From Dissulfurispira thermophila (GTDB lineage: Bacteria > Nitrospirota > Thermodesulfovibrionia > Thermodesulfovibrionales > Dissulfurispiraceae), in assembly GCF_014701235.1 (NCBI RefSeq), contig NZ_AP022873.1, forward strand, positions 1,798,001 through 1,862,000: a stretch of 64,000 nt of DNA, given 5' to 3'. The notes beneath the pieces are model-generated. The model was given only the letters and a program-made list of their open reading frames with translations, was not told the origin of the DNA and did not search any database. Of this stretch, positions 44,248 through 54,441 are shown in pieces. A program made the position numbers and the translations under genes. How positions within the stretch are numbered: the stretch's first letter is position 1; each line of letters opens with the position of its first letter.

Positions 44248-45972
44248 TCATACTGATGGTCTTATTGCCTTAAGATTCAACTGCAAATATCTGCCACCAT
44301 CCCATTCATTTATTATCGGCAAAAACACAGCATCAATCAGTGAATGACTTTCAACAGTATCCAAAAGTTCTCCAAAATCAAATCCAATGCTGTCTATCCT
44401 GCGCCCATTCTGCCTTAAATGCATCTTCAGATGGTTATTCCCAACAATCCTTGGCTGTATTACTTCCAGTCCTTTTGCGCCGAATAACGGCTCTTCATTA
44501 CCATAACCAAAGGGTTCAAGTCTTGAGATTTCATCTATAAGTTCTATGCTGATATCTGACATATCAACTGATGCATCTATATTCAAAACAGGAACAAAAT
44601 CATCTTCAGAAAGATTATTTATAACGATTTCTGAAATCACTGAACTGAACTTTTCAATATCGTCTGATAAAAGACTCAATCCCGCTGCCTGTTTGTGACC
44701 ACCGAATCTTTTTAGTATATCCCTGCAGCAAGTGAGAGCGTAATGTATATCAAAAGGAGGTATACTCCTTGCAGAGCCTTTAGCTATGCCATTTTCTATA
44801 GATAATATAAATGTTGGTCTATAATACTGCTCCGCAATCCTTGACGCTACAATACCAACCACACCGTGATGCCATCCTTCTGATGCAAGAACAATGGCTC
44901 CGGCAACTTCAGTCTTCTCGAGCATCTTCAATGCCTCTTTATAGACAGATTCCTCTATCTCCTGTCTTTTGCAATTCATATCCTGAAGCCACATAGCCAA
45001 TTCCTCTGCCTCTGCATCTAATTTCGTGGTCAAAAGCCTAACAACATTGTTTGCATCCGACATCCTGCCCGGAGCATTGATTCTTGGTATCAAGATGTAA
45101 TATAGAAGAGATGTTTTAAAAAAATCAGCTCGTATTCCTGACGCATCTTTCAATGCCCTGATACCCGGCCTTTGTCCTGACCGTATTAATTTAATACCCT
45201 CTTTAAGAATAATCCTGTTGTCTCCTATCACAGGCACGACATCAGCAGCAGTCCCAATTGCGGCAAGGTCAAATAGATCATATACATCATCAATATTATT
45301 TTCAAAAAGTGCTGTTATGAACTTAAATGCCACCCCAGCACCGGATAAGAGTGATAAGTGATGAGTAACAAGCGATGAATTGAGGAGCTTGGGATTAATA
45401 ATTGCCAGTGCATCCGGCAACTCATATTCCCCTATTGCCTCTTGCCCATTGCCTATTGCCTTTTTTGCTGGTTCATGATGGTCTGTAATTACAACATCTA
45501 TACCGAGAGATTTAGCAGCAGATACAGCATCAAATGATGTTATTCCACAGTCTACAGTAATTATAAGCTTTGCACCAATTTCTTTTGCCTTTTCAACTCC
45601 TGCACTGCCAAATCCGTAACCATGCTCTACCCTATTTGGAATAAAATAATGAACATCAATACCGATTTTCTTGAGACCTTCAACCATTATTGCTGTTGCA
45701 GTAACACCATCAGCATCATAGTCACCGTGAATAAGGACTCTTTCTCCGTTTTTTTTTGCCTCTTTGATTCTGTCCATCGCGATTTTAATATGAGGCAGTT
45801 CGAATGAATCGGATAATTTATCAACAACAGGATTAAGAAAGGCATGCAGCGATTCAGGGGTTTTAATTCCCCTGTTTATCAATACCTGTGCAAATGCAGG
45901 GGATACGCCTGCAATCCTTGATATATAATCAACATACTCGGGGTTGGTTCTATTTACCAACCACTTCTTCAC
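44248..45972 (-). CDS. recJ: Single-stranded-DNA-specific exonuclease RecJ
   Basis: 574 residues from the GTG at 45972 (KKWLVNRTNPEYVDY), preceded by AGAGG. The longer frame upstream is only repeat and secF sequence. The DHH motifs are present: HGDYDADGVTATA, ITVDCGIT, VITDHHEP, GGHKQAAGLSL. RecJ degrades 5' single-stranded DNA in recombination and mismatch repair. Two heptamer arrays are translated inside the DHH domain region (45344-45385 as SSLVTHHLSLLSG; 45431-45460 as KAIGNGQEAIGE). Between them lie normal motifs, so the protein is probably functional. Confidence 0.93.
   Translation of the reverse strand: MKKWLVNRTNPEYVDYISRIAGVSPAFAQVLINRGIKTPESLHAFLNPVVDKLSDSFELPHIKIAMDRIKEAKKNGERVLIHGDYDADGVTATAIMVEGLKKIGIDVHYFIPNRVEHGYGFGSAGVEKAKEIGAKLIITVDCGITSFDAVSAAKSLGIDVVITDHHEPAKKAIGNGQEAIGEYELPDALAIINPKLLNSSLVTHHLSLLSGAGVAFKFITALFENNIDDVYDLFDLAAIGTAADVVPVIGDNRIILKEGIKLIRSGQRPGIRALKDASGIRADFFKTSLLYYILIPRINAPGRMSDANNVVRLLTTKLDAEAEELAMWLQDMNCKRQEIEESVYKEALKMLEKTEVAGAIVLASEGWHHGVVGIVASRIAEQYYRPTFILSIENGIAKGSARSIPPFDIHYALTCCRDILKRFGGHKQAAGLSLLSDDIEKFSSVISEIVINNLSEDDFVPVLNIDASVDMSDISIELIDEISRLEPFGYGNEEPLFGAKGLEVIQPRIVGNNHLKMHLRQNGRRIDSIGFDFGELLDTVESHSLIDAVFLPIINEWDGGRYLQLNLKAIRPSV
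45344..45460. repeat. Two heptamer arrays inside recJ
   Basis: GATAAGA-GTGATAA-GTGATGA-GTAACAA-GCGATGA (45344-45378) and CCTATTG-CCTCTTG-CCCATTG-CCTATTG (45431-45458), both with period 7 and translated without a stop. Confidence 0.75.
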
Positions 45973-45988
45973 CCTCACCTCTACTGTA

Positions 45989-46022
45989 CCCCCCAAAAAG
46001 TCATGCGACTTTTTTGGGACCC
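45989..46022. repeat. Palindromic repeat at the secF-recJ junction
   Basis: CCCCAAAAAGTC-atgc-GACTTTTTTGGGG-like palindrome. It supplies the last residues of SecF (GPKKVA) and, in the recJ frame upstream of the chosen start, GVPKKSHDFLGG. Confidence 0.75.
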
Positions 46023-46915
46023 CTCTTTCTGCCCAAAAGCACAACAACAGGGCTTGCAACAAAAATAGAGGAGTATGTTCCAATAGCAATGCCTATTAAC
46101 ATTGCAAGAGCAAAATCGTGTATAACCTCGCCGCCAAATAAAAATAATGCAAAGGCCGCAAGAAATGTTGTTAGTGATGTTACAATTGTCCGTGAAAGAA
46201 CCTCATTAATGCTTTTGTTAACTATCACTTCTATAGGCTCTTTGAGCATCTTCTTTATATTTTCCCTTATCCTATCAAATACAACAACTGTATCTGTGAG
46301 AGAATATCCTGCAATAGTAAGCAATGCACTCAAAAAGATGAGATTCATTTCCTTACCTGATATATAAAAAATTCCAAGCACCGCTAAAACATCATGAAAT
46401 GTTGCAATTGTTGCACCAACTCCAAATCTAAACTGAAATCTCCATGCAACATATACCAGTATGCCTATGGTAGCTATAATAACTGCCCACATGGCATCCT
46501 TCTTCAATCTTGAACCAACCTTTGGTCCTATCTCTGTCACAGAATCAATAACAGGTTTTTTATCCGAAAATTTTTGTAATAGAATCTGGTTGATCTTTTC
46601 TGAAAAACCACCGAGTTTCTCTTCTTGTTTTTTTACCCTTACAAGTATTTTATTTTCAGTTGGCAGATCCTGAAGATCAAAGTCCTTAAGCCCTCCTTCA
46701 TCAAGTGCCTTTCTTACATCCTGAAGCTTGACAGTCTGTGCAAACTTGATCTGAACTGCCGTACCCCCTGCAAAATCAACTCCTAAATTTGCCCTGCCAA
46801 GCCCTATCTGAACAATAGCAAAAATACCAAGCAAAGAAAATATCCCTGAAATCACAAAGGTATATATCTTTTTACTCATAAAATCCATTTTAGTGCCTTT
46901 TAATAACTCGAACAT
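46001..46915 (-). CDS. secF: Protein translocase subunit SecF
   Basis: 304 residues with six membrane helices. The N-terminal helix (residues 16-36) is followed by GVDFAGGTAVQIKF, the periplasmic P1 region, and the conserved TIAGYSLTDTVVVFDRIREN and TSLTTFLAAFALFLFGG. It works with SecD in proton-driven late translocation. The C-terminal tail comes from a palindromic repeat. It follows secD by 13 bases. Confidence 0.95.
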   Translation of the reverse strand: MFELLKGTKMDFMSKKIYTFVISGIFSLLGIFAIVQIGLGRANLGVDFAGGTAVQIKFAQTVKLQDVRKALDEGGLKDFDLQDLPTENKILVRVKKQEEKLGGFSEKINQILLQKFSDKKPVIDSVTEIGPKVGSRLKKDAMWAVIIATIGILVYVAWRFQFRFGVGATIATFHDVLAVLGIFYISGKEMNLIFLSALLTIAGYSLTDTVVVFDRIRENIKKMLKEPIEVIVNKSINEVLSRTIVTSLTTFLAAFALFLFGGEVIHDFALAMLIGIAIGTYSSIFVASPVVVLLGRKRGPKKVA

Positions 46916-46928
46916 TATCCAGCCTCCA

Positions 46929-48551
46929 CTATATACTTAACCTCTTGACCTCTTTCTTTGATTGTATGATGTCAAAGACAGTCTTTGTTCCTATAAGTGC
47001 TGTAAAGAGATTTATAGCAACTCCAAGACTTAAAGTGACTGCAAAGCCTTTTATCGGACCAGTCCCAAACTGAAATAATACAGCAGCCGTTATAAGAGTT
47101 GTTACATGGGAATCAAATATTGTCCAGAATGCCTTTTTATATCCACTCTCAACAGCAGCCCTGGGTGTCTTGCCTGCTCTTATCTCTTCTCTCATTCTCT
47201 CAAACATAAGAACATTGGAGTCAACTGCCATGCCTATTGCCAGTATTATGCCAGCAATACCGGGCATTGTAAGGGTTGCATTAAGAGACGCCATTGCACC
47301 CAACAAAAGCACTATATTAAGCACAAGTGCAAAATCAGCTATAACCCCTGACAATTTATAATAAATAATCATGAACATAACAACTAATATAGTGCCAATA
47401 ATACCTGCTTTCTTTCCTGCCTCGATGGAATCCCTTCCGAGTGATGGTCCGACAGTAACATTTTGAAGGATTTTAATTGGCGCTGGCAGTGCACCTGCCC
47501 TCAATACTATTGCAAGGTCCTTTGCTTCGTTCATTGTAAAGCTTCCTGTTATCTGTGCACTTCCCCCACTTATTCTTTCCTGGATAACAGGTGCAGAATA
47601 CACATTTCCATCAAGGATTATTGCAAGTCTTTTTTTAACATTTTGTGCTGTTATATCTTCAAACATCTTTGCACCTGCACTGTTAAATGTTATAGATACA
47701 TAAGGCTCGTTAAACCTTTGATCTATGTTTACCCTCGCCTCTGTTAAAAGGTCTCCTGTGAGAAGCGTTCCTTTCTTTAATAGAATTGGTCTTTTTGTAA
47801 CAACACCTGTCTCTTTGTTTACAACCCTTTGAAAGAGTATCTCATCACCTTCAGGGATTTTATTCCCGAACTTCTCAAGAAACTGTGTCTCTTCTTCAGG
47901 CATTACAGAAGCAGGCAGCTCTGCAGCAATAGGTGATTCATCATCCACGAGCTTAAATTCAAGTAATGCAGTCTTACCAATTATCTCCACAGCCCTTTTA
48001 GGATCTTTCACTCCGGGGAGTTGGACGACTATTTCGTTTTCAGCCTGTCTGTGGATTGTTGGTTCTGCAACACCAAACTGATCTATCCTGTTTCTTATAA
48101 TTTCCAGGACCTGATCTGTAGCAGTATCCTTGATTCTCTGAATCTCCTTGGAAGATAGCTTATATTTCAGCACATCTTTACCTTCCGCAAGGGTTAACAC
48201 AGGAAAGGTATCCTCTATTACCTTTCTAATATCCATATTAGCAGGGGTTACAACCACAAAAGTGCCTTCTTTCTTCACACTTGCCTGAATCTTTTTTCTT
48301 TCAAAAATACTCACCAGAGAAGATGCAATTCTTTCTGTAGCAATATCTACAGCCTTATCCCCTTCCACCTCAAAAACAAGATGTAATCCACCCTGAAGGT
48401 CAAGGCCGAGTACTATGCCCTTATTCGGCATGGTCTTCTTCCACCAGTCAGGCATGCCCTGGAATAGAGGAGTATTTGGTAGAAAAAAAATCACAGCAAT
48501 TAATACAGTAAGTGCTATAAGGATTACTCTCCAAAATACGCCTTTCTTCAT
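46929..48551 (-). CDS. secD: Protein translocase subunit SecD
   Basis: 540 residues with an N-terminal membrane helix (9-26). The [14 protein letters not shown] motif, a large periplasmic P1 domain (about 100-350 with [14 protein letters not shown]) and five C-terminal helices with [21 protein letters not shown] are present. It is directly downstream of yajC by 18 bases, the usual yajC-secD-secF order. tgt, often upstream, is not in the window. Confidence 0.96.
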   Translation of the reverse strand: MKKGVFWRVILIALTVLIAVIFFLPNTPLFQGMPDWWKKTMPNKGIVLGLDLQGGLHLVFEVEGDKAVDIATERIASSLVSIFERKKIQASVKKEGTFVVVTPANMDIRKVIEDTFPVLTLAEGKDVLKYKLSSKEIQRIKDTATDQVLEIIRNRIDQFGVAEPTIHRQAENEIVVQLPGVKDPKRAVEIIGKTALLEFKLVDDESPIAAELPASVMPEEETQFLEKFGNKIPEGDEILFQRVVNKETGVVTKRPILLKKGTLLTGDLLTEARVNIDQRFNEPYVSITFNSAGAKMFEDITAQNVKKRLAIILDGNVYSAPVIQERISGGSAQITGSFTMNEAKDLAIVLRAGALPAPIKILQNVTVGPSLGRDSIEAGKKAGIIGTILVVMFMIIYYKLSGVIADFALVLNIVLLLGAMASLNATLTMPGIAGIILAIGMAVDSNVLMFERMREEIRAGKTPRAAVESGYKKAFWTIFDSHVTTLITAAVLFQFGTGPIKGFAVTLSLGVAINLFTALIGTKTVFDIIQSKKEVKRLSI

Positions 48552-48569
48552 TTATATCTATTCCTCCGA

Positions 48570-48920
48570 TTAGTCTTCTTCTGTTGCTGGTCTTACAGCA
48601 ACAATATAGCCCTTCCCAAATTTTACCTTTACATTTTCTGCTATCTTTAAAACAACGGTATTATTACCAACACTTTCGACGACTCCATATATGCCACCGC
48701 CTGTTATTACCTTATCACCCCTCTTAAGATTCTCGAGCATCTGCCTGTGTTCTTTTGCCTTTTTCTGCTGCGGTCTTATGAGTAGAAAATAAAAGACCAC
48801 AAAGATAAGTATCAAGGGAAGCAAACTTGCAATCATACCCTGTGCGCCTCCAGCCTGTCCACCTGCCTGAGGAGCAGGTCCCATAGCAAAAGCCTCTGTT
48901 ACAAAATTGAATAGAAACAT
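48570..48920 (-). CDS. yajC: Preprotein translocase subunit YajC
   Basis: 116 residues. A short Gly/Ala/Gln-rich head is followed by one membrane helix (about 30-47) ending in FYFLLIRPQQKKAKEH, then the YajC domain with LKRGDKVITGGGIYGVV. YajC is an accessory of the SecDF complex. The upstream gap to 49107 is filled with degenerate heptamers. Confidence 0.94.
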   Translation of the reverse strand: MFLFNFVTEAFAMGPAPQAGGQAGGAQGMIASLLPLILIFVVFYFLLIRPQQKKAKEHRQMLENLKRGDKVITGGGIYGVVESVGNNTVVLKIAENVKVKFGKGYIVAVRPATEED

Positions 48921-48936
48921 TTAACACCTCCAAGTT

Positions 48937-49045
48937 AGCTCATAGTTTATAGCTGATAGCTCAACTTATCCCATAGCTCATGGTTTTTAAATTAGCATCT
49001 ATGCGTCATGAACTATGAACTATCAACTAAATGACTTATATACTA
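48937..49045. repeat. Heptamer arrays upstream of yajC
   Basis: CTCATAG-TTTATAG-CTGATAG-CTCAACT-type units and a second group around aactatgaactatcaac. They fill most of the 187-base gap between the kinase and yajC genes. No promoter stands out. Confidence 0.55.
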
Positions 49046-49107
49046 ACAATCTTACATAAAAATCTCAAGGCTTTACCATAATCCGTAATCCGCGCGGATT
49101 TAGGGTT

Positions 49108-51240
49108 TTACTGATTCAAAGGTTTTAACCCGTAAGGAACATAAATGCTGAAGGTCGAACCCTTGCCAACTGCGCTCTCTACCTTTATAAAACCTCCGTG
49201 GTCCTCTACAATCTTTTTACTTATAGCAAGTCCTAAACCCGTACCTCTTTCCATCACCTTAGTAGTAAAAAATGGCTCAAAGACAAGCCTCAATTTATCA
49301 GATGGGATACCAATTCCTGTATCTGAGATCTTGATGCATAAGTATGAAGCATCCTTAATTGCTTCCTGAAAGATAGAAATCGTTAATATACCTCCACCAT
49401 ACATAAAATCTATGGCATTAGAAATAATATTACTTATAACCTCTTTTATCCTGTCTTTATCAATTACAATATCAGGTACATCTGCAAAATCTTTTTCGAT
49501 CTTTATATTCCTTTCATAACATACAATCTCAAATGTCTTAAGTATTTCATTCACTATATCTGCTATCTTATAACTCTTTAAATCTAACCGACTCTCTCTC
49601 GAGTAAGTTAGAACACTCTTTAATATCTTTTCAAGTCTATCAACCTCTGAAATGATCACACCTATATATTCCTTTTCTTTATCTTCCAGAGCAATCTTTG
49701 ACAGCCTCCTGGCATAGCCACCTATTGAAGTCAATGGATTTCTTATCTCATGAGCTACATTTGCTGTAAGCCTTCCCAATGCTGATAGTTTTTCTACTTG
49801 AATTAGTTGCTCATGAAGTTTTTGTTTTTCTTTTTCAGCCATATGTCTTTCAATAACTCCAGCTATAGTTTTAGAAATGGATAACATTAATTCATCATCT
49901 TCTTTATCACGCTTATAACCCTTTTCCATAATAATGCTTATAACCCCCAATACCTTTCCACCTGAGACTATAGGGATGCAATAATTACTGTGGGGTGTCA
50001 TACCTTTATACCTCGACTCATGAGGTCTTTCATCAAAATCACATACAACTATATCACCTGACAATGCTGAAAGTCCGCAAAGACATTCTCCAACGGGTAC
50101 ATTAGAGCATGCCTCCTTTATAGCATCAGGATATCCCCTTTGCACCTTCATGACCAGAGTATCAGGTTTCTCCTCTATCAAAAATATACATCCCATCCTT
50201 AAAGATGGAATAGTTGGCATGGAAAGTATCTCATCAAGAATACCTTCGAGTTGTTTTTCAAAGGGTATGTTCTCAATAGATATTTGCAGAATAGAACTTA
50301 TTGTTTTCTGAAAATAATAACCTTGCTTTATTTTTCTTTCGGCAATTTTGTGTTCTGTGATATCACGAATATCAGCAAGGACAAAGATACCATCTTCTGT
50401 TTTCACAGGACTGAGGCTAATATCCACAGGGAACTCTCTACCGTCTGCTGCTAAACCATATGGTTCATAACCATGCCCTCCCATTGCCCTTGCAGTTGGT
50501 GCTTGAAAATATTTATCTCTATGTCTTTTATGAATACTGCGAAATCTAACAGGCATAAGGTCTTCTATCTCTCTTCCAATTAAGTCAGCTATAGAATAAC
50601 CAAAGAGTTTTTCAGCCTGCAGATTTGCCATAGCTACTTTTCCTTTATCATTTACATAAAGAAGGGCATCAGGGGCAGATTCCATAAGAGTTCTAAACCT
50701 CTCTTCCGCCTCCTTTCTTATAGCTATCTCTTTTTCCATCGGGATTAAGGCAAGTCTCCTAACACTATACCAGAGTGTAAATCCTGTAAAAACAGTTAGC
50801 AAGATTGCCCCAGATATTAATCGCACCAAAAAATGATTTAAGCTCTCTTTAACAGATGAAAAATCTTTTGTCATTTCTATGGTAGCTAAATTTCTATTTT
50901 CATAGCTAACTGACTTTTTGAAAGAAAAGGAATACATAGATGGTTCTCTTTTAAAGTGTGCTATTACAAAATTATTTGGTGCTATTATTTTCAGTTCAAT
51001 AATATCTTTATGCCTCTTTCCCCACCGAGTTAAAAACTGTTCAATAGATGCGTAATCGTATCTTATAATTGCATCCTGGACAAAAGAGCCTATCAATTCT
51101 AACTCTCCCCGCGCATTCTCGTATGACATGTCAAACATATCCTTTTCATGAGAGACAATAACAGTCACCACAATCCCAAAGTATATAATCAGGATAAGAG
51201 CAAATATAAAAATTGTCCTTTTGTATTGCAGTCCCTTCAT
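49108..51240 (-). CDS. Membrane PAS-GAF sensor histidine kinase
   Basis: 710 residues. TM1 spans about 9-29, a periplasmic segment 30-135 and TM2 about 136-156. The PAS domain is at about 180-300 (ESAPDALLYVNDKGKVAMAN, GREIEDLMP). A GAF domain spans about 320-460 with several Cys residues. HisKA has NVAHEIRNPLTSIGGYARRL; HATPase has SNAIDFMYGGG, DTGIGIP and MERGTGLGLAISKKI. It starts two bases after a periplasmic PhnD-type protein, which may deliver its ligand. No cognate regulator is adjacent. Confidence 0.93.
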   Translation of the reverse strand: MKGLQYKRTIFIFALILIIYFGIVVTVIVSHEKDMFDMSYENARGELELIGSFVQDAIIRYDYASIEQFLTRWGKRHKDIIELKIIAPNNFVIAHFKREPSMYSFSFKKSVSYENRNLATIEMTKDFSSVKESLNHFLVRLISGAILLTVFTGFTLWYSVRRLALIPMEKEIAIRKEAEERFRTLMESAPDALLYVNDKGKVAMANLQAEKLFGYSIADLIGREIEDLMPVRFRSIHKRHRDKYFQAPTARAMGGHGYEPYGLAADGREFPVDISLSPVKTEDGIFVLADIRDITEHKIAERKIKQGYYFQKTISSILQISIENIPFEKQLEGILDEILSMPTIPSLRMGCIFLIEEKPDTLVMKVQRGYPDAIKEACSNVPVGECLCGLSALSGDIVVCDFDERPHESRYKGMTPHSNYCIPIVSGGKVLGVISIIMEKGYKRDKEDDELMLSISKTIAGVIERHMAEKEKQKLHEQLIQVEKLSALGRLTANVAHEIRNPLTSIGGYARRLSKIALEDKEKEYIGVIISEVDRLEKILKSVLTYSRESRLDLKSYKIADIVNEILKTFEIVCYERNIKIEKDFADVPDIVIDKDRIKEVISNIISNAIDFMYGGGILTISIFQEAIKDASYLCIKISDTGIGIPSDKLRLVFEPFFTTKVMERGTGLGLAISKKIVEDHGGFIKVESAVGKGSTFSIYVPYGLKPLNQ

Positions 51241-51242
51241 CT

Positions 51243-52103
51243 CTAAAGTTTATAACCTACCTCTATAAGTCTCTGATATATATTTCTCAGATTTTCATAA
51301 TCCTTATCATCAGCTGATACCATACCTGTCAGATTAGGCTGTATTTTTTTCAATATCTTGATGCCCTCTCTACTATTTTTCAATTGAAATATAGCCTTGC
51401 TTAATTCTCTAATAGTCTTTTTAGAAACTTTTTTATTAGTCACAATAACATGTTCTGATATGTCAGGGGACCATGCTAAAGCCCTCAACCCTCTTTTTTC
51501 ATACTCATAAAAGATATCTTCTTTAACAGCCCCTGCATCAAAATCACCTGCAAGCACACCGAGAACCACATTGTGATGATTATAAAGAAATCTATAGCTT
51601 GAGAAATCCCTAATATTTATACCATCTATCAGAAACAGATAAAGTGGAACAATGTATCCCATTGTAGATTCGGGATCTACAAAGGCAAATCTCTTACCTT
51701 TCAGGTCAGATAATACCTTTATTTTACTATCTTTTGAAACCACAATAACCCCTCTGAATGTAGGTCTGCCATTTACCTCAAGACGGCAGATGAGAGATTT
51801 TTTACCATATTTTTGCACCATCTTTACATAAGAGACAGGACCCATAAATGCTATATCAATTTTGTCATTACCAATCTTTTCTATATGATCATTGTAATCT
51901 TTTGACACCTCGATAACTATTTTCTTGCCTGTCTTTCTGCTCAGATAATTTGACAATGGTGTAAACCTATCAATCAATTCTGATGCAGGCAAATATGGAT
52001 GTATTCCAAATATCAAGATGTTTTTATCACGAGCATATGTCTCAGGCAGTAAAAAAAACAAGACAAACAAAAAAACAGAACATTTAACAAATTTATAAAA
52101 CAT
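51243..52103 (-). CDS. PhnD-like periplasmic substrate-binding protein
   Basis: 286 residues with a signal peptide (residues 6-24). The mature part has the phosphate/phosphonate-binding fold: GIHPYLPASELIDRFTPLSNYLSRKTGK, IDIAFMGPVSYVKM, DLKGKRFAFVDPESTMGYIVP, VLAGDFDAGAVKED. No transporter genes accompany it; the following gene is a membrane kinase. Proteins of this type often act as extracytoplasmic sensors. It overlaps mqnA by 11 bases. Confidence 0.88.
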   Translation of the reverse strand: MFYKFVKCSVFLFVLFFLLPETYARDKNILIFGIHPYLPASELIDRFTPLSNYLSRKTGKKIVIEVSKDYNDHIEKIGNDKIDIAFMGPVSYVKMVQKYGKKSLICRLEVNGRPTFRGVIVVSKDSKIKVLSDLKGKRFAFVDPESTMGYIVPLYLFLIDGINIRDFSSYRFLYNHHNVVLGVLAGDFDAGAVKEDIFYEYEKRGLRALAWSPDISEHVIVTNKKVSKKTIRELSKAIFQLKNSREGIKILKKIQPNLTGMVSADDKDYENLRNIYQRLIEVGYKL

Positions 52104-52941
52104 GATCTACCTCCTTTAGGTATCTTTCAAATAATTTAAGCCCTTTTTTATGCTCTGCCTTTAAATCATAATCAATAAGTCTCCAATAAGATACAATCTC
52201 TTTTTCTGACATAAACTCTTTCATTGGTGAATGCCTTGCAATCTCATAAAGATTTTTCGAGGCAATCTCTTTTGCCTTATTTAAGTCCTTGATAAATTTA
52301 TTCAATATTTCTCGCTTATCAAACATATCTTTTCTTGCAATCCATAAGGCAAAAACAAACGGCAATCCAGTCTTCTCATACCAAATTTCCCCAAGATCAT
52401 AGACAAATTGGTGACTGACTATAGGCAACTGGCCATGGATTGTATGTTTATCAATGTTTTTACCTATTGCTTCTTGTCTATTGCTTATTGCCTTGTATCT
52501 AAGCGCATCATCGCCTATTAAAAGAAAAGCGTCAGCACCTGAATCTTCAGGTCTTTGCGATACCTGAATTCCACACTGAATATCGTAAAATTTTTTAAGT
52601 ATAATATTAAGCAAGGCAACGGATGTCTCTGACTGGGAAGATACATACACAATGTTACCATTTAATTCATGAATGTCTTTTTTTGTAAAGAGAAAGATAC
52701 TCCCTATCGGGCCTCTGGAACTAATGGAATTACCTTCGATAATCTGGTAGAGAAATGGGTTTCTTATATATTCTATTGATGAAGACGGGCTTACATCTAT
52801 CTTCCCATCTCTGATCATTTTATTGAGCAAAGAGGGAACGCCTTCGACAAATTCATAGGTTGAACAGTCACATTTTTTTTCAAGCATGTAAAAAATCGGA
52901 AAGAGATTTGCATATGGTATCTTGCCAATCCTGAGTTTCAC
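52093..52941 (-). CDS. mqnA: Chorismate dehydratase MqnA (futalosine pathway)
   Basis: 282 residues. MqnA converts chorismate to 3-enolpyruvylbenzoate, the entry to the futalosine route of menaquinone synthesis. LRIGKIPYANLFPIF, DGKIDVSPSSSIEYIRNP, SSRGPIGSIFLF and WYEKTGLPFVFALWIARKD are conserved. A heptamer array at 52463-52492 encodes YKAISNRQEAIGK, an in-frame insert. Its start overlaps the rtcB stop by four bases. Confidence 0.9.
   Translation of the reverse strand: MKLRIGKIPYANLFPIFYMLEKKCDCSTYEFVEGVPSLLNKMIRDGKIDVSPSSSIEYIRNPFLYQIIEGNSISSRGPIGSIFLFTKKDIHELNGNIVYVSSQSETSVALLNIILKKFYDIQCGIQVSQRPEDSGADAFLLIGDDALRYKAISNRQEAIGKNIDKHTIHGQLPIVSHQFVYDLGEIWYEKTGLPFVFALWIARKDMFDKREILNKFIKDLNKAKEIASKNLYEIARHSPMKEFMSEKEIVSYWRLIDYDLKAEHKKGLKLFERYLKEVDHVL
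52463..52492. repeat. Heptamer array inside mqnA
   Basis: CCTATTG-CTTCTTG-TCTATTG-CTTATTG on the + strand, period 7, translated in MqnA. The amino-acid outcome (AISNRQEAIG) resembles that of the array in recJ (AIGNGQEAIG), because the same repeat is read in the same frame. Confidence 0.75.
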
Positions 52942-54386
52942 CCTTTTATTACTCCTAAAGGCCTCAACCTTGCAACCTTTAAAGAAATACCTGCATTATG
53001 CACAATCTCAACAACATTGGATATATCTTTATATGCCTCTGACATCTCCTCGGCTAATGTCTCTCTTCCCGCAGCCCTCACAATTATTCCCCTGTCTTCC
53101 ATCTCACGCCATATAGCACGTCCTTTTGCCTGTCTGATTGCCTGATGCCTCGACATCACTCTTCCAGCACCATGGCATGTAGAGCCAAATGTCTCTTTCA
53201 TTGCTTTATCAGTACCTATAAGAACATAAGATGCCCTGCCCATATCACCCGGTATAAGAACAGGCTGTCCTATGTTTCTATAGACCACTGGCAGATCAGG
53301 ATGACCAGGAGGAAATGCTCTTGTAGCACCCTTTCTGTGAACAACTAATTTTTTCTTTTTTCCATCAACAATATGCTCTTCTACCTTTGCTATATTGTGT
53401 GCAACATCATAAATCAAGGTCATCTCAAGCTCTATAGGAGAAACATTAAATACAGACATAAAAACCTCTCGAGTCCAGTGCATAAGGCATTGCCTGTTAC
53501 ACCACGCATAATTGGCAGCAGCCTTCATTGCAGCAAAATAATCCTGTGCCTCCGGGCTATTAAATGGTGCACATGCAAGCTCCCTGTCAGGTAGTGCAAT
53601 ATTATATTTCTGTATAGCCCTTTCCATTACCTCGATGAAATCCGTACATACCTGATGTCCAAATCCCCTCGAACCTGAATGTATCATAACAGTTATCTGA
53701 TTTTTGAAAAGACCAAGGGCATTTGCTATTTTTTCATCGTATATCTCATCTACATACTGAACCTCAAGAAAATGATTCCCTGATCCCAGAGTTCCTTGCT
53801 GTGACCTTCCTCTTTCGTATGCTTTTTGACTTATAATAGACGGGTCTGCGCCCTCAAGACAGCCTCCAGACTCAATTTTTTCAAGGTCTGATACATCACC
53901 AAGCCCTTTCTCAACAGCCCATCTTGCTCCCTTTAAAAGCAGTTTTTCTTCGTCATCAGGGCTGAGTCTGATCTTTCCTTTTGAGCCAACACCTGATGGT
54001 ATTTCGTTATAAAGGGCTTCTATTAGTTCTTTTAATTTTGGGACAACTGTATCTTTTTTGAAATTACTTCTTAGAAGCCTTACGCCACAGTTTATGTCAT
54101 AACCAACGCCACCCGGAGAGATTATCCCTTCTTTTAAATCAAATGCCGCAACACCTCCAATCGGAAACCCATATCCTGTATGAATATCAGGCATTGCCAT
54201 TGATGCACCAACAATACCAGGTAGGGTAGCCACATTTGCAACCTGCTCAATTGACTCTTCTTCGAGTTCCTTTTCCAGGATATTATCAACATAAATAATC
54301 CCTTTGGTCCTCATCCCAGTCTTGTAATCAGCAGGAACCTCAAGCCTATTGTCATCTATCCTTTTAAGTCTTTCAATAGACATCAT
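52938..54386 (-). CDS. rtcB: RNA-splicing ligase RtcB
   Basis: 482 residues. RtcB joins 2',3'-cyclic phosphate and 5'-hydroxyl RNA ends through a GMP-histidine intermediate. GVGYDINCGVRLLRSN (metal-binding Cys), LGSGNHFLEVQ, HSGSRGFGHQVC, YDVAHNIAKVE and the nucleotidyl His in TCHGAGRVMSR (about residue 403) are intact. Archease, its activator, is encoded 144 bases upstream on the same strand. Coupled downstream to mqnA by a 4-base overlap. Confidence 0.96.
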   Translation of the reverse strand: MMSIERLKRIDDNRLEVPADYKTGMRTKGIIYVDNILEKELEEESIEQVANVATLPGIVGASMAMPDIHTGYGFPIGGVAAFDLKEGIISPGGVGYDINCGVRLLRSNFKKDTVVPKLKELIEALYNEIPSGVGSKGKIRLSPDDEEKLLLKGARWAVEKGLGDVSDLEKIESGGCLEGADPSIISQKAYERGRSQQGTLGSGNHFLEVQYVDEIYDEKIANALGLFKNQITVMIHSGSRGFGHQVCTDFIEVMERAIQKYNIALPDRELACAPFNSPEAQDYFAAMKAAANYAWCNRQCLMHWTREVFMSVFNVSPIELEMTLIYDVAHNIAKVEEHIVDGKKKKLVVHRKGATRAFPPGHPDLPVVYRNIGQPVLIPGDMGRASYVLIGTDKAMKETFGSTCHGAGRVMSRHQAIRQAKGRAIWREMEDRGIIVRAAGRETLAEEMSEAYKDISNVVEIVHNAGISLKVARLRPLGVIKG

Positions 54387-54441
54387 ACACCTCCAAAAAT
54401 TTTAGAATACAGACAACCGATGTGCCGAAAAGCCTGATATG

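Noticed and set aside
44021-44251. 76-codon reverse frame in the panB-recJ gap
   Set aside because: It is a translation of the hairpin-rich intergenic repeat; the peptide (SLQGRSPWQSL-like) is typical of spurious repeat-derived predictions.
45973-46089. Upstream extension of recJ
   Set aside because: The extra 39 codons consist of antiparallel use of the secF 3' end and a palindrome; the GTG at 45972 has a ribosome-binding site and matches the family start.
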